A stretch of DNA of 64,000 nucleotides from Aestuariibacter sp. GS-14. Its GTDB lineage: Bacteria > Pseudomonadota > Gammaproteobacteria > Enterobacterales > Alteromonadaceae. The notes beneath the pieces were generated by a model that was not told the origin of the DNA, ran no database searches, and saw only the letters and a list, made by a program, of their open reading frames with translations. Positions 39,075 through 47,678 of this stretch are shown here, piece after piece. Positions within the stretch are counted from its first letter, which is position 1. Each line of letters opens with the position of its first letter. The DNA is taken from assembly GCF_006494365.1 (NCBI RefSeq), contig NZ_VHIP01000004.1, positions 1 through 64,000 of the forward strand, written 5' to 3'. Both the position numbers and the translations under genes were made by a program.

Positions 39075-40256
39075 TTATTCGGTACGATCTTCTTTTTCGC
39101 TTAAATAATCTTCTGCCAGTGCAACCAGCAACCGTATGCCTGTAGCGAGTACATCATCATTGAAATCATAGTGTGGATGATGCAGAGGAATGGTGGGTTG
39201 TTCAGTCCCCTGACCCAGCCAGATGTACGCCCCCTCGCAAGCTTGCAACATGAAAGCAAAGTCTTCTGAGGTAAAGGCAGGTTCGGGGGCTAATTGCGCA
39301 TTGCCCACACCGGCAGCGACTTCCAGCGCTCGCAAGGCCGCCGATTCGTGATTGATAGTAGCCGGGTAATAGCGATTGTAGTCCAGTGAAATAGACGTGC
39401 CAGTAGCCAGTGCCACGCCCTGAATTACCTGTCGAATGGCCTTTTCAACGGCATTTTGCACTGCCGGATCAAACGTTCGAACCGTGCCGGTTAAACTCAC
39501 GCTGCCCGGCAGCACGTTGTGCGAACTGCCACCTGCTATTTGTGTTACCGACAACACCGCAGTAGAGGTGGGGGCAATCCTACGTGACACAATCGTGTGA
39601 AGCTGAGTAACCAGTTCACTGGCCGCAAGAATGGCATCGGGCGTTTGATGCGGCGCAGCGGCGTGGCCACCTTTTCCCTGCACGCGAATGCTGAATTTAT
39701 CGGCTGCCGCCATAATGGGGCCGGGTCTTGTTGCAATGGTTCCCGCGGGTAAGTCCGGCCAGTTGTGCAGCGCATAAACGCGGTCACACGGGAACCGTTC
39801 AAACAGCCCATCGTCTATCATGGCTTTTGCGCCCGCCTGTCCCTCTTCTGCGGGCTGAAAAATAAAGTGTACAGTGCCATTAAATTGCTGCGTTTTCGCC
39901 AAATATTGCGCGGCACCAAGTAACATAGTGGTGTGACCATCATGCCCACATCCGTGGAATACGCCATCGTGGCAGCTGGCATAGGGCAGCCCGGTTTCTT
40001 CCTGAATGGGCAACGCGTCCATATCGGCCCGCAAACCGATTGAGCGTGTGCCGTTACCCACTTTTAAGCTGGCAACCACGCCGGTTTTACCCACGCCGGT
40101 TGTTACCTTCAGGCCAGCTGAAGCCAGAGCCTCAGCCACTTTTCTTGCGGTTGACACCTCTTTGTAAGCAAGTTCAGGGTGCGCGTGAATATCACGACGG
40201 AACTCGATCAATGGTTTGATTAACGCATCAACATCAGGCAGTGTTTTAAAAGGCAT
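39075..40256 (-). CDS. M20 family amidohydrolase (hippurate hydrolase/N-acyl amino acid hydrolase type)
   Basis: A 393-residue metal-dependent amidohydrolase. Metal ligands and catalytic residues are visible in GLRADMDALPIQEETGLP (Asp-Met-Asp), FHGCGHDGHTTMLLGAA and HFIFQPAEEGQAGAKAM. The central dimerisation domain runs from about 185 to 300. Such enzymes remove acyl groups from amino acids or related amines. The gene is divergent from an aldehyde dehydrogenase and FAD oxidoreductase pair, which fits a catabolic block for an acylated amine or amino acid. Confidence 0.92.
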   Translation of the reverse strand: MPFKTLPDVDALIKPLIEFRRDIHAHPELAYKEVSTARKVAEALASAGLKVTTGVGKTGVVASLKVGNGTRSIGLRADMDALPIQEETGLPYASCHDGVFHGCGHDGHTTMLLGAAQYLAKTQQFNGTVHFIFQPAEEGQAGAKAMIDDGLFERFPCDRVYALHNWPDLPAGTIATRPGPIMAAADKFSIRVQGKGGHAAAPHQTPDAILAASELVTQLHTIVSRRIAPTSTAVLSVTQIAGGSSHNVLPGSVSLTGTVRTFDPAVQNAVEKAIRQVIQGVALATGTSISLDYNRYYPATINHESAALRALEVAAGVGNAQLAPEPAFTSEDFAFMLQACEGAYIWLGQGTEQPTIPLHHPHYDFNDDVLATGIRLLVALAEDYLSEKEDRTE

Positions 40257-40509
40257 GTGGTGTCCTTGTGGCTGCCCTTTTGGCGAATCGGGCTTTCAGC
40301 ATCATGTAAATCTCGTTCAACCATTCTAGCGCCAATCAAAAAGTGATATCGACTGCTTTACGCGCCAGCTTTTAATATAATTTGCTGTTCGGTCACTCAA
40401 AGCAGCAACCCATGCTGCTGTCATCCCCCTATACTGTTCATCATTGGTCAGTAGGTCGTAACAATGCAGTAGATTGTGCTGCATCCAGAATCAACGGAAC
40501 AGAATTACC

Positions 40510-41970
40510 ATGACGCACCCGGTAGACGAGTTAAAAACCCTTGGCAGGCTGCAACAGGCGTACATAAATGGTCAATGGGTGCAGGTTAGCTCTTCACGCA
40601 CGCATGACATAATTAACCCATCGGATGAAAGCCTGATTGGCGAACTCGCATTAGGCAGCGCCAACGATGCCGAGACTGCAATAAAAGCTGCTGCTGCTGC
40701 GTTTCCGGCCTGGAGTCAAACATCAGTTGACGATCGTTTGGCAGTGCTCGACGGCGTGATTGCACTTTTCGAAGCCCGCGCTGAGCAATTAGCCCAAATC
40801 CTGTCTACCGAAATGGGCGCGCCGATTAATTACGCCCGCACAGCTCATGTGCCACTGGCCCTGGCCCATTTGCAGGTTGCTCGGGATAATCTGGCCAGTT
40901 ACGAATTTACACAGATGCGCGGCACTACCGCCATTGCGCGCGAACCCATTGGTGTTGCGGGCTTAATCACGCCTTGGAACTGGCCGCTGTATCAAATCAC
41001 CGCCAAAGTCGGTCCGGCAATTGCCACGGGTTGTACGGTTGTGCTCAAGCCCAGTGAACTATCGCCACTCAGTGCACTGGCTTTCGCTGATATTCTGCAT
41101 GATGCCGGTGTGCCAGCCGGCGTATTTAATCTGTTGAACGGTGATGGCCCAGAAGTAGGCTCCGTGCTATCCAGCCACTCTCTTGTGGATATGGTATCGA
41201 TTACCGGCTCCACCCGCGCTGGCATATTGGTGGCACAGGCTGCAGCACCTACGGTAAAACGTGTTGCGCAAGAGTTAGGCGGTAAATCGCCTAATATCAT
41301 TCTACCCGATGCAGATCTACAGGCTGCTATTGGTCCAGGTGTTTTGGCCTGTATGCGCAATAATGGTCAGTCGTGTAGCGCGCCGACGCGCATGCTGGTG
41401 CCACGCGAAAAACTGGCAGAAGCCGAACAACTGGCAATGGAAGCCGTTAACACTATTGTGATTGGCCGCTCAGACAACGAGACAGCCACCCATGGCCCGC
41501 TAGCCAACCGCGCTCAATTCGAGCGGGTGCAGTTAATGATTGAAAAAGGGCTCTCGGAAGACACCAAGTGCATTACCGGTGGCGTGGGAAGACCCGATGG
41601 ATTTGAGGCGGGCTTCTTTGTGCGCCCCACTATCTTTAGTGAAGTAACCAATGACATGGCGATTGCTCGCGAGGAAATTTTTGGACCGGTGCTGTGCATG
41701 ATCCCCTATGACTCGGTGGACGAAGCTATCGTAATTGCTAACGACACCGTTTATGGCCTCGCCGCCCACATACAGTCTAAGAATCTAAATGAAGCTCGCC
41801 GTGTAGCGCGTTTAATCCGCAGTGGCCAGGTGCATATTAACTATCCGGCCTGGGATGCCCATGCGCCATTCGGCGGCTACAAGCAATCTGGTAGTGGTCG
41901 TGAATTTGGCCTGGAAGGCTTTGAAGAATATCTGGAAACCAAAGCCATCGTTGGCTTTGGTGAAGCATAA
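40510..41970 (+). CDS. NAD-dependent aldehyde dehydrogenase
   Basis: A 486-residue enzyme from the ATG at 40510, which has GGAAC upstream; the frame extends to 40474 without support. Motifs include GLITPWNWPLYQITAKVGPA, KPSELSPLSALAFADI, the glutamate site ELGGKSPNIIL and the catalytic Cys in NNGQSCSAPTRMLVP, with EEIFGPVL later. It should oxidise an aldehyde to an acid with NAD or NADP. The FAD oxidoreductase gene lies 30 bases downstream; that enzyme could generate the aldehyde by oxidising an amine. Confidence 0.94.
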   Translation: MTHPVDELKTLGRLQQAYINGQWVQVSSSRTHDIINPSDESLIGELALGSANDAETAIKAAAAAFPAWSQTSVDDRLAVLDGVIALFEARAEQLAQILSTEMGAPINYARTAHVPLALAHLQVARDNLASYEFTQMRGTTAIAREPIGVAGLITPWNWPLYQITAKVGPAIATGCTVVLKPSELSPLSALAFADILHDAGVPAGVFNLLNGDGPEVGSVLSSHSLVDMVSITGSTRAGILVAQAAAPTVKRVAQELGGKSPNIILPDADLQAAIGPGVLACMRNNGQSCSAPTRMLVPREKLAEAEQLAMEAVNTIVIGRSDNETATHGPLANRAQFERVQLMIEKGLSEDTKCITGGVGRPDGFEAGFFVRPTIFSEVTNDMAIAREEIFGPVLCMIPYDSVDEAIVIANDTVYGLAAHIQSKNLNEARRVARLIRSGQVHINYPAWDAHAPFGGYKQSGSGREFGLEGFEEYLETKAIVGFGEA

Positions 41971-42000
41971 ACGTGTAGTTATCAGAGTTGAAGGTACAGC

Positions 42001-43323
42001 ATGACCCCGACGTTAAAGAAAATTGCCAGCAATGAAACATTGCCTTCTCAGGCCGATGTCGTTGTTATTGGTGGCGGTATTATTGGTGCCTGTGCCAGCT
42101 ATTTTCTGGCGAAGCAAGGTTACTCGGTTGCTTTGATCGAGAAAGGATTGGTGGGTGCTGAACAATCGAGCCGAAACTGGGGCTGGTGTCGTCAGCAAAA
42201 CCGTGACGCACGGGAGCTCCCCACCTCGGGCCTCTCCATGCGTCTGTGGGACGAGATGACTGAAGATCTGGGTCAGGACCTGGGTTTCCGCCGCTGTGGC
42301 CTTCGCTATGCCACGGATGATCCCCAACAATTGGCTGAATGGGACAGCTGGCGAGAAGTCGCAAAACAATTCAACGTTAACACCCGTATGTTAAGCGCCA
42401 AAGAAGCCAACGAGATGATTCCGGCCAACGGGCGCACCTGGTTAGGCGGCGTACATTCAATGGATGACGGCAAGGGTGAACCCGCCATCGCCGCGCCTAT
42501 GATTGCCGAAGGTGCACGCCGTTACGGTGCCACCATTCATCAGCAATGTGCGGCGCGCGGCATGGACATTACTAACGGCAAAGTAGAAGCTGTGATCACC
42601 GAAAAGGGCACTATTCGTACCCAGCGCGTATTGTGTGCAGCAGGCGCCTGGGCATCAACATTCTGCAGCCATCACGGTATTCGCTTTCCTCAGGCTAGCG
42701 TTAGGCAAACCGCGTTTCGCTCCAAACCTATTGAGAATATCGGTGAGGCCATTTACACCTCCGGAGTGGCCCTCACTCGCCGTTTAGATGGCAGCTACAC
42801 CGTAGCACTCAGTGGCACGGCATTGCTGGAATTTACGCCACAGGGCATCCGCTTTGCCAAAGAATTCATGCCGATGTTTATGAAACGCATTAAGGCAGTG
42901 CAGGTTAACCTGGGAAGCTCGTTCTTCAAGGGCCCGGAAGCCATTAACCGCTGGAAGAATACCGGCCCTTCCCCCATGGAAGCCATGCGGATACTCAACC
43001 CGGATCCTCACGGTAAGAATATTAAGCAAACACTTCACGCCGTTCGTAGCCTGTTCCCGGCACTTAAGGATATTGAAATTGCCGAAAGCTGGGGCAGTTA
43101 TGTGGATTGCACACCTGATGCCGTGCCGGTCATGTCTGCTGTTGATAGTTTGGAAGGATTCTATTTGGCAGCAGGCTGCTCAGGCCATGGGTTTGGTTTA
43201 GGACCTGGTTTAGCCAAGGTTGCGGCGGATTTAGTGGTTAACAACACACCACTTATCGATGCCACGCCATTCAACCTGTCGCGCCTGAACGACGGCTCTA
43301 AAATCGAAGTCGGCGCAATCTAA
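42001..43323 (+). CDS. FAD-dependent amine/amino-acid oxidoreductase (DAO family)
   Basis: A 440-residue flavoenzyme of the DAO superfamily, related to D-amino acid dehydrogenase and sarcosine or glycine oxidases. The FAD dinucleotide motif VVVIGGGIIGACASYFLA lies at about 21-38, the segment SSRNWGWCRQQNRD near 56 is typical of a DadA-like subgroup, and the C-terminal FAD-binding GCSGHGFGLGPG lies near 397. It follows the aldehyde dehydrogenase gene closely, so an amine or N-alkyl amino acid is the likely substrate. A terminator follows. Confidence 0.9.
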   Translation: MTPTLKKIASNETLPSQADVVVIGGGIIGACASYFLAKQGYSVALIEKGLVGAEQSSRNWGWCRQQNRDARELPTSGLSMRLWDEMTEDLGQDLGFRRCGLRYATDDPQQLAEWDSWREVAKQFNVNTRMLSAKEANEMIPANGRTWLGGVHSMDDGKGEPAIAAPMIAEGARRYGATIHQQCAARGMDITNGKVEAVITEKGTIRTQRVLCAAGAWASTFCSHHGIRFPQASVRQTAFRSKPIENIGEAIYTSGVALTRRLDGSYTVALSGTALLEFTPQGIRFAKEFMPMFMKRIKAVQVNLGSSFFKGPEAINRWKNTGPSPMEAMRILNPDPHGKNIKQTLHAVRSLFPALKDIEIAESWGSYVDCTPDAVPVMSAVDSLEGFYLAAGCSGHGFGLGPGLAKVAADLVVNNTPLIDATPFNLSRLNDGSKIEVGAI

Positions 43324-43350
43324 GCCCGCCGCAAGTACAGTGTTCTCCCA

Positions 43351-43390
43351 AAGCGGTCTGTGTTCTGAAAAGACACCAACCGCTTTTTTT
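43351..43390 (+). terminator. Rho-independent terminator after FAD oxidoreductase
   Basis: Arms AAGCGGT and ACCGCTT enclose a 21-base loop that can pair internally (GTGT with ACAC) and are followed by five further T residues. The hairpin begins 27 bases past the stop codon. Confidence 0.8.
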
Positions 43391-43400
43391 ACACCCCAAC

Positions 43401-43606
43401 TTCTGGACACCCACACTTTTTGGGACACCCATGTTTTTTCACAGTTAGGAAGCCAACGAAGACGGTGGGTGTCCACAAATTCAAAGCCATAGCGAATGGC
43501 AGGCGTTTTGTGTTATACCAGCGCAATTAAGCTAGAAATCACGGCGTTGGGCATGGACGGTTTTATCTCAAGACATCTTTCATTTGAATGTAAAAGGTGG
43601 GTGTCC
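43401..43606. repeat. Cluster of GTGGGTGTCC repeats in both orientations (REP-like)
   Basis: A GGGTGTCC core occurs four times: inverted at 43401-43414 (as TTCTGGACACCCAC) and 43423-43430, and direct at 43464-43474 and 43596-43606. The two direct copies share GGTGGGTGTCCA-AAATT with one differing base. Opposed copies close together resemble REP/BIME elements mobilised by RAYT transposases. No transposase gene is present in the window. Confidence 0.6.
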
Positions 43607-43633
43607 AGAAATTGCTTCAGAACTGTCGGGCGC

Positions 43634-44767
43634 ATGCTCGCGGTGGTGGCTTTACTGCCTTTTTCTATTTCCGCTGTTGCGGCGGATGTGCAACTCATAC
43701 CCGAAGGCGCGCTGTCAGCCGAGGCATTAGCCAGCTTACCGCGTGCACCACAAGTGACTCACCATACGGTATTTAAAGGTAAGCCCGGAGCGCATTACAA
43801 TCATGGCGCGGTGATGATTACTCACAAAGGGCGCTATTTCATGCAATGGCAGAGCGCTACTCAGGATGAAGATGCACCCGACACCCAAGTTTTGTATGCC
43901 ATAAGTGAAGACGGCGAACACTGGTATAAGCCGCGCGTCATGGCCGGTTCCGGCAATGGCACTCTGATCACTAATGGCGGGTGGTGGTCGGATGGCGACA
44001 CACTGGTAGCCTACTTCAATGTCTGGCCGAACAAGCAGCTCCAAACGTCTGGCTATGTTCTTTACAGCACCTCCACCGACGGCCTGGTATGGCAACCGGC
44101 CAAACGTCTTAAAATGGCCGATGGCACTGACGTTAGCGGCATCATTGAACAAGACCTCCACACTATACCCAGCGGCCGAATACTGACCACACTACATCGC
44201 TACCCTGGTTTAATCGCAACCCCAATGTACACCGACAATCCCTCGGGCACAGGCGGATGGCAGCTTGGCGAACTTCCACACCTGCCATTTGAAGGCAAAA
44301 CCAGCCGGGAAATTGAGCCAGCCTGGTTCAGCACCAACAACCAGCTGACCATGGTGTTTCGCGATCAGGCATCCAGTTTTCGTGTGCTAAGGTCTACCAG
44401 CAATGATGACGGAGAACACTGGAGCCTGCCTCAGATCACCAATATGCCCGACGCCAGAGCTAAATTAAGTGCGGGCAATCTGCCCAATGGCTGGACCTTT
44501 ATCGTAAATTGCCCGAGCGATAGTAAAACCCGAATGCCACTGGTACTTAGCCTGAGTGAAAACGGCAAAACCTTTAACCGTTTTTTTATGTTGCGAAACG
44601 CAGCTTCCAATATCCCCATGCGCTATGAAGGCAAATACAAGCGGGTAGGATTTAGCTATCCCAAAAGCTGGGTTACCGAGGACGCACTTTACATTGCGTA
44701 TGCTGAAAACAAAGAAGATATTGTTGTGACTAAAGTGCCGTTAAACGCGCTGTTTAAAACAAAATGA
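43634..44767 (+). CDS. Exported sialidase-like (BNR/Asp-box) beta-propeller protein
   Basis: A 377-residue protein from ATG 43634, with a signal peptide ending near VAADV. The frame extends upstream to 43496, but that part carries the repeat cluster and is probably non-coding. Three Asp-box motifs are visible (SEDGEHWY, STDGLVWQ and NDDGEHWS), which mark the sialidase/BNR propeller fold. The catalytic Arg triad of true sialidases could not be confirmed by eye, so it may be another glycoside hydrolase or a binding protein. Genes on either side are unrelated, and no operon partner is visible. Confidence 0.75.
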   Translation: MLAVVALLPFSISAVAADVQLIPEGALSAEALASLPRAPQVTHHTVFKGKPGAHYNHGAVMITHKGRYFMQWQSATQDEDAPDTQVLYAISEDGEHWYKPRVMAGSGNGTLITNGGWWSDGDTLVAYFNVWPNKQLQTSGYVLYSTSTDGLVWQPAKRLKMADGTDVSGIIEQDLHTIPSGRILTTLHRYPGLIATPMYTDNPSGTGGWQLGELPHLPFEGKTSREIEPAWFSTNNQLTMVFRDQASSFRVLRSTSNDDGEHWSLPQITNMPDARAKLSAGNLPNGWTFIVNCPSDSKTRMPLVLSLSENGKTFNRFFMLRNAASNIPMRYEGKYKRVGFSYPKSWVTEDALYIAYAENKEDIVVTKVPLNALFKTK

Positions 44768-44777
44768 AACTTCGCAG

Positions 44778-44810
44778 AAAAAGCCGGCTAACCCAATAAG
44801 CTAACCGGCT
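44778..44810 (-). terminator. Terminator for the HupE/DUF4198 operon
   Basis: On the minus strand, AGCCGGTTA and TAGCCGGCT form a stem with one mismatch and are followed by five T residues, 18 bases after the DUF4198 stop codon. It lies between convergent genes and might also serve the plus-strand gene, though no T run follows on that strand. Confidence 0.7.
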
Positions 44811-44827
44811 ATACACTACTTACTTAA

Positions 44828-45553
44828 TCATTCAGGCGCGTGAGGCAATACAAACGATAGTGTTGCCAGGTATTCGTACTTATCGATGACCTTAGGGCGA
44901 TCTGTAGGTGCTTCATACACCGCTACCACTACATTCAACCCCTGATTACGGATCGGAAACGTCACCTTGCCGTCTTTATCAGACACAACTGGCTCAGCAT
45001 CCGGGTCGTTCACAAAGTCATTCTTAACCAACGCACCCGCTACAGGCTTGCCTTTGTGTAATACCTGATAAGTCTGCATTTCACCACTCAGCAAAGGGAA
45101 CGAATCACCTACCGGCACAATTTGAAGTACCTGTGTCGGTAGAGCTGGCACTTTACGCAGCGGGCCACGAAGGTGTACAGCGTACTTGATAGTTTCTTCA
45201 CTTAAAATCGCATTAGGTACTTCGTCGCGGCCTTTACCGATCCAGTGGCCTTCGCCAGTATTACTCCAAATACCGTTATTCAGCACTGCCGATACAGCAA
45301 CCGGGTAATCATCACTGGTTACTAACAACAAAGGTCCGGTAGGTGTTAATTCAACGTCTACACTGTCCCAATCTTCATCAAAACCTGAAACAGACCCAAT
45401 TTTAGGTAAACGCAATACCGCATCTAAATCATCGGCACCCACCCCATAAATAAGGGCCAGCTGCTTTGAGCGTTCAGCAAACCAAATGCCATGCGCACTA
45501 GCCTGTGCTGATATCAGCGCAGCGAGCGCCATCACAGTAATCTTCTTCAACAT
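44828..45553 (-). CDS. DUF4198 periplasmic protein, last gene of the HupE operon
   Basis: A 241-residue exported protein of the DUF4198 family, some members of which accompany nickel or cobalt transporters. The signal peptide should be cut after QASA, leaving a mature N terminus beginning His-Gly-Ile-Trp-Phe. The rest is beta-rich, with a C-terminal carboxypeptidase-regulatory-like domain (about 150-225: GKPVAGALVKNDFVNDPDAE, then SDKDGKVTFPIRNQG). It follows the transmembrane-anchor gene by 17 bases. An N-terminal His could bind a transition metal through its amino group and side chain; this is inference. Confidence 0.8.
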   Translation of the reverse strand: MLKKITVMALAALISAQASAHGIWFAERSKQLALIYGVGADDLDAVLRLPKIGSVSGFDEDWDSVDVELTPTGPLLLVTSDDYPVAVSAVLNNGIWSNTGEGHWIGKGRDEVPNAILSEETIKYAVHLRGPLRKVPALPTQVLQIVPVGDSFPLLSGEMQTYQVLHKGKPVAGALVKNDFVNDPDAEPVVSDKDGKVTFPIRNQGLNVVVAVYEAPTDRPKVIDKYEYLATLSFVLPHAPE

Positions 45554-45570
45554 TGTTGTTTCCTTATTCG

Positions 45571-46128
45571 CTATTTTAGTGTTTTAACTGATTGATAAAA
45601 TCCCGCTACGGTAATCGTTACGGTGATAGGAGAATCGGTATTGTTTTGCCAGTACCAGCCATGAGTACCGTGGAAAGGCGCTTTGAAAATACCTTTGTCT
45701 GATGAAATCGCATTGGACTTTTTATAGCTGGTGAACTCGTCGGTATCCCCCACAACTTCACCATGCATATCCATATAAAGTTCGCCGCCATCGGTTTCCC
45801 AGGTAAAGCTAAAGCCGTTACCTTCTTCTGTTAAGGCTTTTACTTCCACGCCTTCATAATCAGGAATTTCAAGGGTCAGCGTATGGGTTTGCCACTCGCC
45901 CTCACCTTGCGCAAACGTGAAGTCATTTTGTGGTTCCAGGGTCATTTCTTCGAATTGCACGTTATTACTCATACCGGTTAATCCAAGGATCGCACCTACG
46001 CCGGAAGGATCTTTGTTGTATTCAGCAGGCAGTATTACCGTTACCGACAGAACTACCGCAATCACAGAAGCAATGGCGAGCCCTTTTATAATTTGCTTGT
46101 CTGTCATCTCGACGTGTTGCGTGGTCAT
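45571..46128 (-). CDS. Single-span membrane-anchored protein with periplasmic domain
   Basis: A 185-residue protein from the ATG at 46128, chosen because it overlaps the HupE stop codon in an ATGA arrangement; the frame could begin at 46140. One membrane helix (about 13-34, IKGLAIASVIAVVLSVTVIL) anchors a periplasmic beta-rich domain. The motif FHGTHGWYWQNN near 155 carries two His in a HGTHG pattern and resembles a metal-binding or packing loop. I know this type only as 'transmembrane anchor protein' found with HupE genes; no function is established. Confidence 0.72.
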   Translation of the reverse strand: MTTQHVEMTDKQIIKGLAIASVIAVVLSVTVILPAEYNKDPSGVGAILGLTGMSNNVQFEEMTLEPQNDFTFAQGEGEWQTHTLTLEIPDYEGVEVKALTEEGNGFSFTWETDGGELYMDMHGEVVGDTDEFTSYKKSNAISSDKGIFKAPFHGTHGWYWQNNTDSPITVTITVAGFYQSVKTLK

Positions 46129-46814
46129 ACGGTTCCCCACATATATCCGGAAAGTTGAAAGATTGTCAGCATCAGGCCGGCCGATACCAGCGCCAGATTT
46201 GAAACAAAGGCGTAACGCATAAAGGCGCTACTTTTACGCAGTAAAATGACCAGCATTAACATGCCGAACAACGCAATCATTTGCCCCATTTCCACACCGA
46301 TGTTGAAAGAGATAATGTTGCCCACCAGACCGTCGTCAGACAGCGTAAAGTCTTGTAATTTGGTTGCCAGGCCAAACCCATGAAACAACCCGAATACCAG
46401 TACCGCTGCCTTGTTGTTAATGTTGAATCCACAAAATCTGGGGAAAAATCCAATGTTATCGAGCCCCTTATACACCACCGACAAACCAATAATGGCGTCG
46501 ATGATATAGGCGTTGATGTGAATACCAGACAACACACCAAGCAACAAGGTGATACTATGGCCAACCGCAAACAGCGTTACGTAAATACCGACGTCTTTTA
46601 GCCGGTACAAAAAGAAAATGACGCCGAATAAGAACAGCAGATGGTCATATCCGGTTACCATATGCTTAGCGCCCAGATAGATATAGGGAATGATCTGTAG
46701 TCCCTTACTGTTTTCCAGAAACGCGCGGTCGCCATCGGCCACACCGTGGGCGAGTGCCAACGGTGTAATCACCATTAGCAACAGACCAACCAGAATGAAA
46801 TGAAGCGTTCGCAT
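46125..46814 (-). CDS. HupE/UreJ family membrane protein (putative nickel/cobalt permease)
   Basis: A 229-residue integral membrane protein. The signal peptide ends ALALA, so the mature protein should begin His-Gly-Val-Ala-Asp-Gly-Asp. About six to seven helices follow, with the family motifs HMVTGYDHLLFLFGV (about 52), VGHSITLLLGVL and FGLFHGFGLATKL. HupE and UreJ proteins are linked to nickel entry for hydrogenase or urease, but neither enzyme is in this window. The ATG at 46814 is preferred over the adjacent GTG at 46817. It is the second gene of a four-gene operon. Confidence 0.88.
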   Translation of the reverse strand: MRTLHFILVGLLLMVITPLALAHGVADGDRAFLENSKGLQIIPYIYLGAKHMVTGYDHLLFLFGVIFFLYRLKDVGIYVTLFAVGHSITLLLGVLSGIHINAYIIDAIIGLSVVYKGLDNIGFFPRFCGFNINNKAAVLVFGLFHGFGLATKLQDFTLSDDGLVGNIISFNIGVEMGQMIALFGMLMLVILLRKSSAFMRYAFVSNLALVSAGLMLTIFQLSGYMWGTV

Positions 46815-46823
46815 CACATTTGC

Positions 46824-47204
46824 CTACAGCGAGTACTTGCCGACGATTTTTGACACACCGTCCTGCAAGGTAAGCATGGCCAATACGGTATCGCCAACGT
46901 TGAGTTTAGCCGGGCCGGTAAACAAATTACTGTTAGACGCCGCTACCTCAACCAACTCTTTTCGGTTTTCGCCTTTAATTTTCAACTGTAGCTTCAGTTC
47001 ACTGGCATTCAGCGGTTCGCCATCATAGAACACCCATACTTTTACAGAGTCCGCTTCTTGCTTCAGCTCGAACGAATACTCCCCAACAATTTTCACAATA
47101 CCGCCAAACTGAGGTTCGGTATTGCCATGTGCCAATACAGGTAAACTGGCTACCGAGCCACCAAACAAGGTGGTAAGTAATAACATCACGGGTAATTTGC
47201 GCAT
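46824..47204 (-). CDS. Small exported protein, first gene of the HupE operon
   Basis: A 126-residue protein with a signal peptide whose cleavage after PVLA would leave a mature N terminus His-Gly-Asn-Thr. The mature part (about 101 residues) is beta-rich with Lys and Glu, no Cys, and similar phrases near both ends (GGIVKIVGEYSFEL and GVSKIVGKYSL). I recognise no named family, though I believe similar proteins recur beside HupE genes. The HupE gene starts nine bases downstream. A periplasmic metal-binding or chaperone role is inferred only from context and the N-terminal His. Confidence 0.7.
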   Translation of the reverse strand: MRKLPVMLLLTTLFGGSVASLPVLAHGNTEPQFGGIVKIVGEYSFELKQEADSVKVWVFYDGEPLNASELKLQLKIKGENRKELVEVAASNSNLFTGPAKLNVGDTVLAMLTLQDGVSKIVGKYSL

Positions 47205-47678
47205 CTCTGACTCCTTAGTGTTTATTGCTTTTGCTGTTTTCGGGTAATGTTATTGAAATGAGTACTGTTTCAGGCACGCACCCAAATAGGGTGGTTTAAG
47301 CTGCTTACAAAGACTCAAAGGTCTGTACGAATTTCGTACCTTGCTTAGTAGTCTTTCACACTCCAAGCCCAAGCAAATTTCATTTTTAACAATATCCAAA
47401 GCACATTCTGCCGTTAGCGTGAGTACGCCAATGCTTCCTGCTAATACATTCGTATCGAAGCCAAAGCGACTTGCTGAGTACTATTTGGTAGGCGTAAAGG
47501 TTTGAAGGGTATGACGGAATAAATTAACGGCACTTACGCAATGGAGAGAGGAAGACGGAGAAAGGTGAAGACAGCAGGAAGATAGACATACATTGCTTAT
47601 TTCACACTTAATAATGACAACAGAATTGAGCGTTAGACCTGTTTATTTAACCAACAGTTGCCAGTTAATCGCGATTCT
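47205..47678. other. Intergenic region upstream of the HupE operon
   Basis: This 474-base gap between the RcnR-type gene and the HupE operon, both read leftward, should hold the operon promoter. It contains one clear palindrome (47325-47339) and a purine-rich stretch near 47541-47585. Neither a convincing coding frame nor an obvious riboswitch was seen. Confidence 0.4.
47325..47339. promoter_or_regulatory. 15-bp palindrome upstream of HupE operon, possible operator
   Basis: GTACGAATTTCGTAC has perfect seven-base arms around one central base and lies about 120-135 bases before the first gene of the HupE operon. It does not resemble the RcnR-type operator next door, so a different regulator is implied if it is functional. 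Confidence 0.4.

Noticed and set aside
43496-43633. Upstream extension of the sialidase-like gene
   Set aside because: It contains the repeat element and puts a long polar stretch before the signal peptide; the ATG at 43634 gives a normal signal sequence.
46378-46450. Hydrogenase or urease genes expected beside HupE/UreJ
   Set aside because: No hydrogenase or urease subunit or accessory gene was found anywhere in the window, so no such pathway is claimed.
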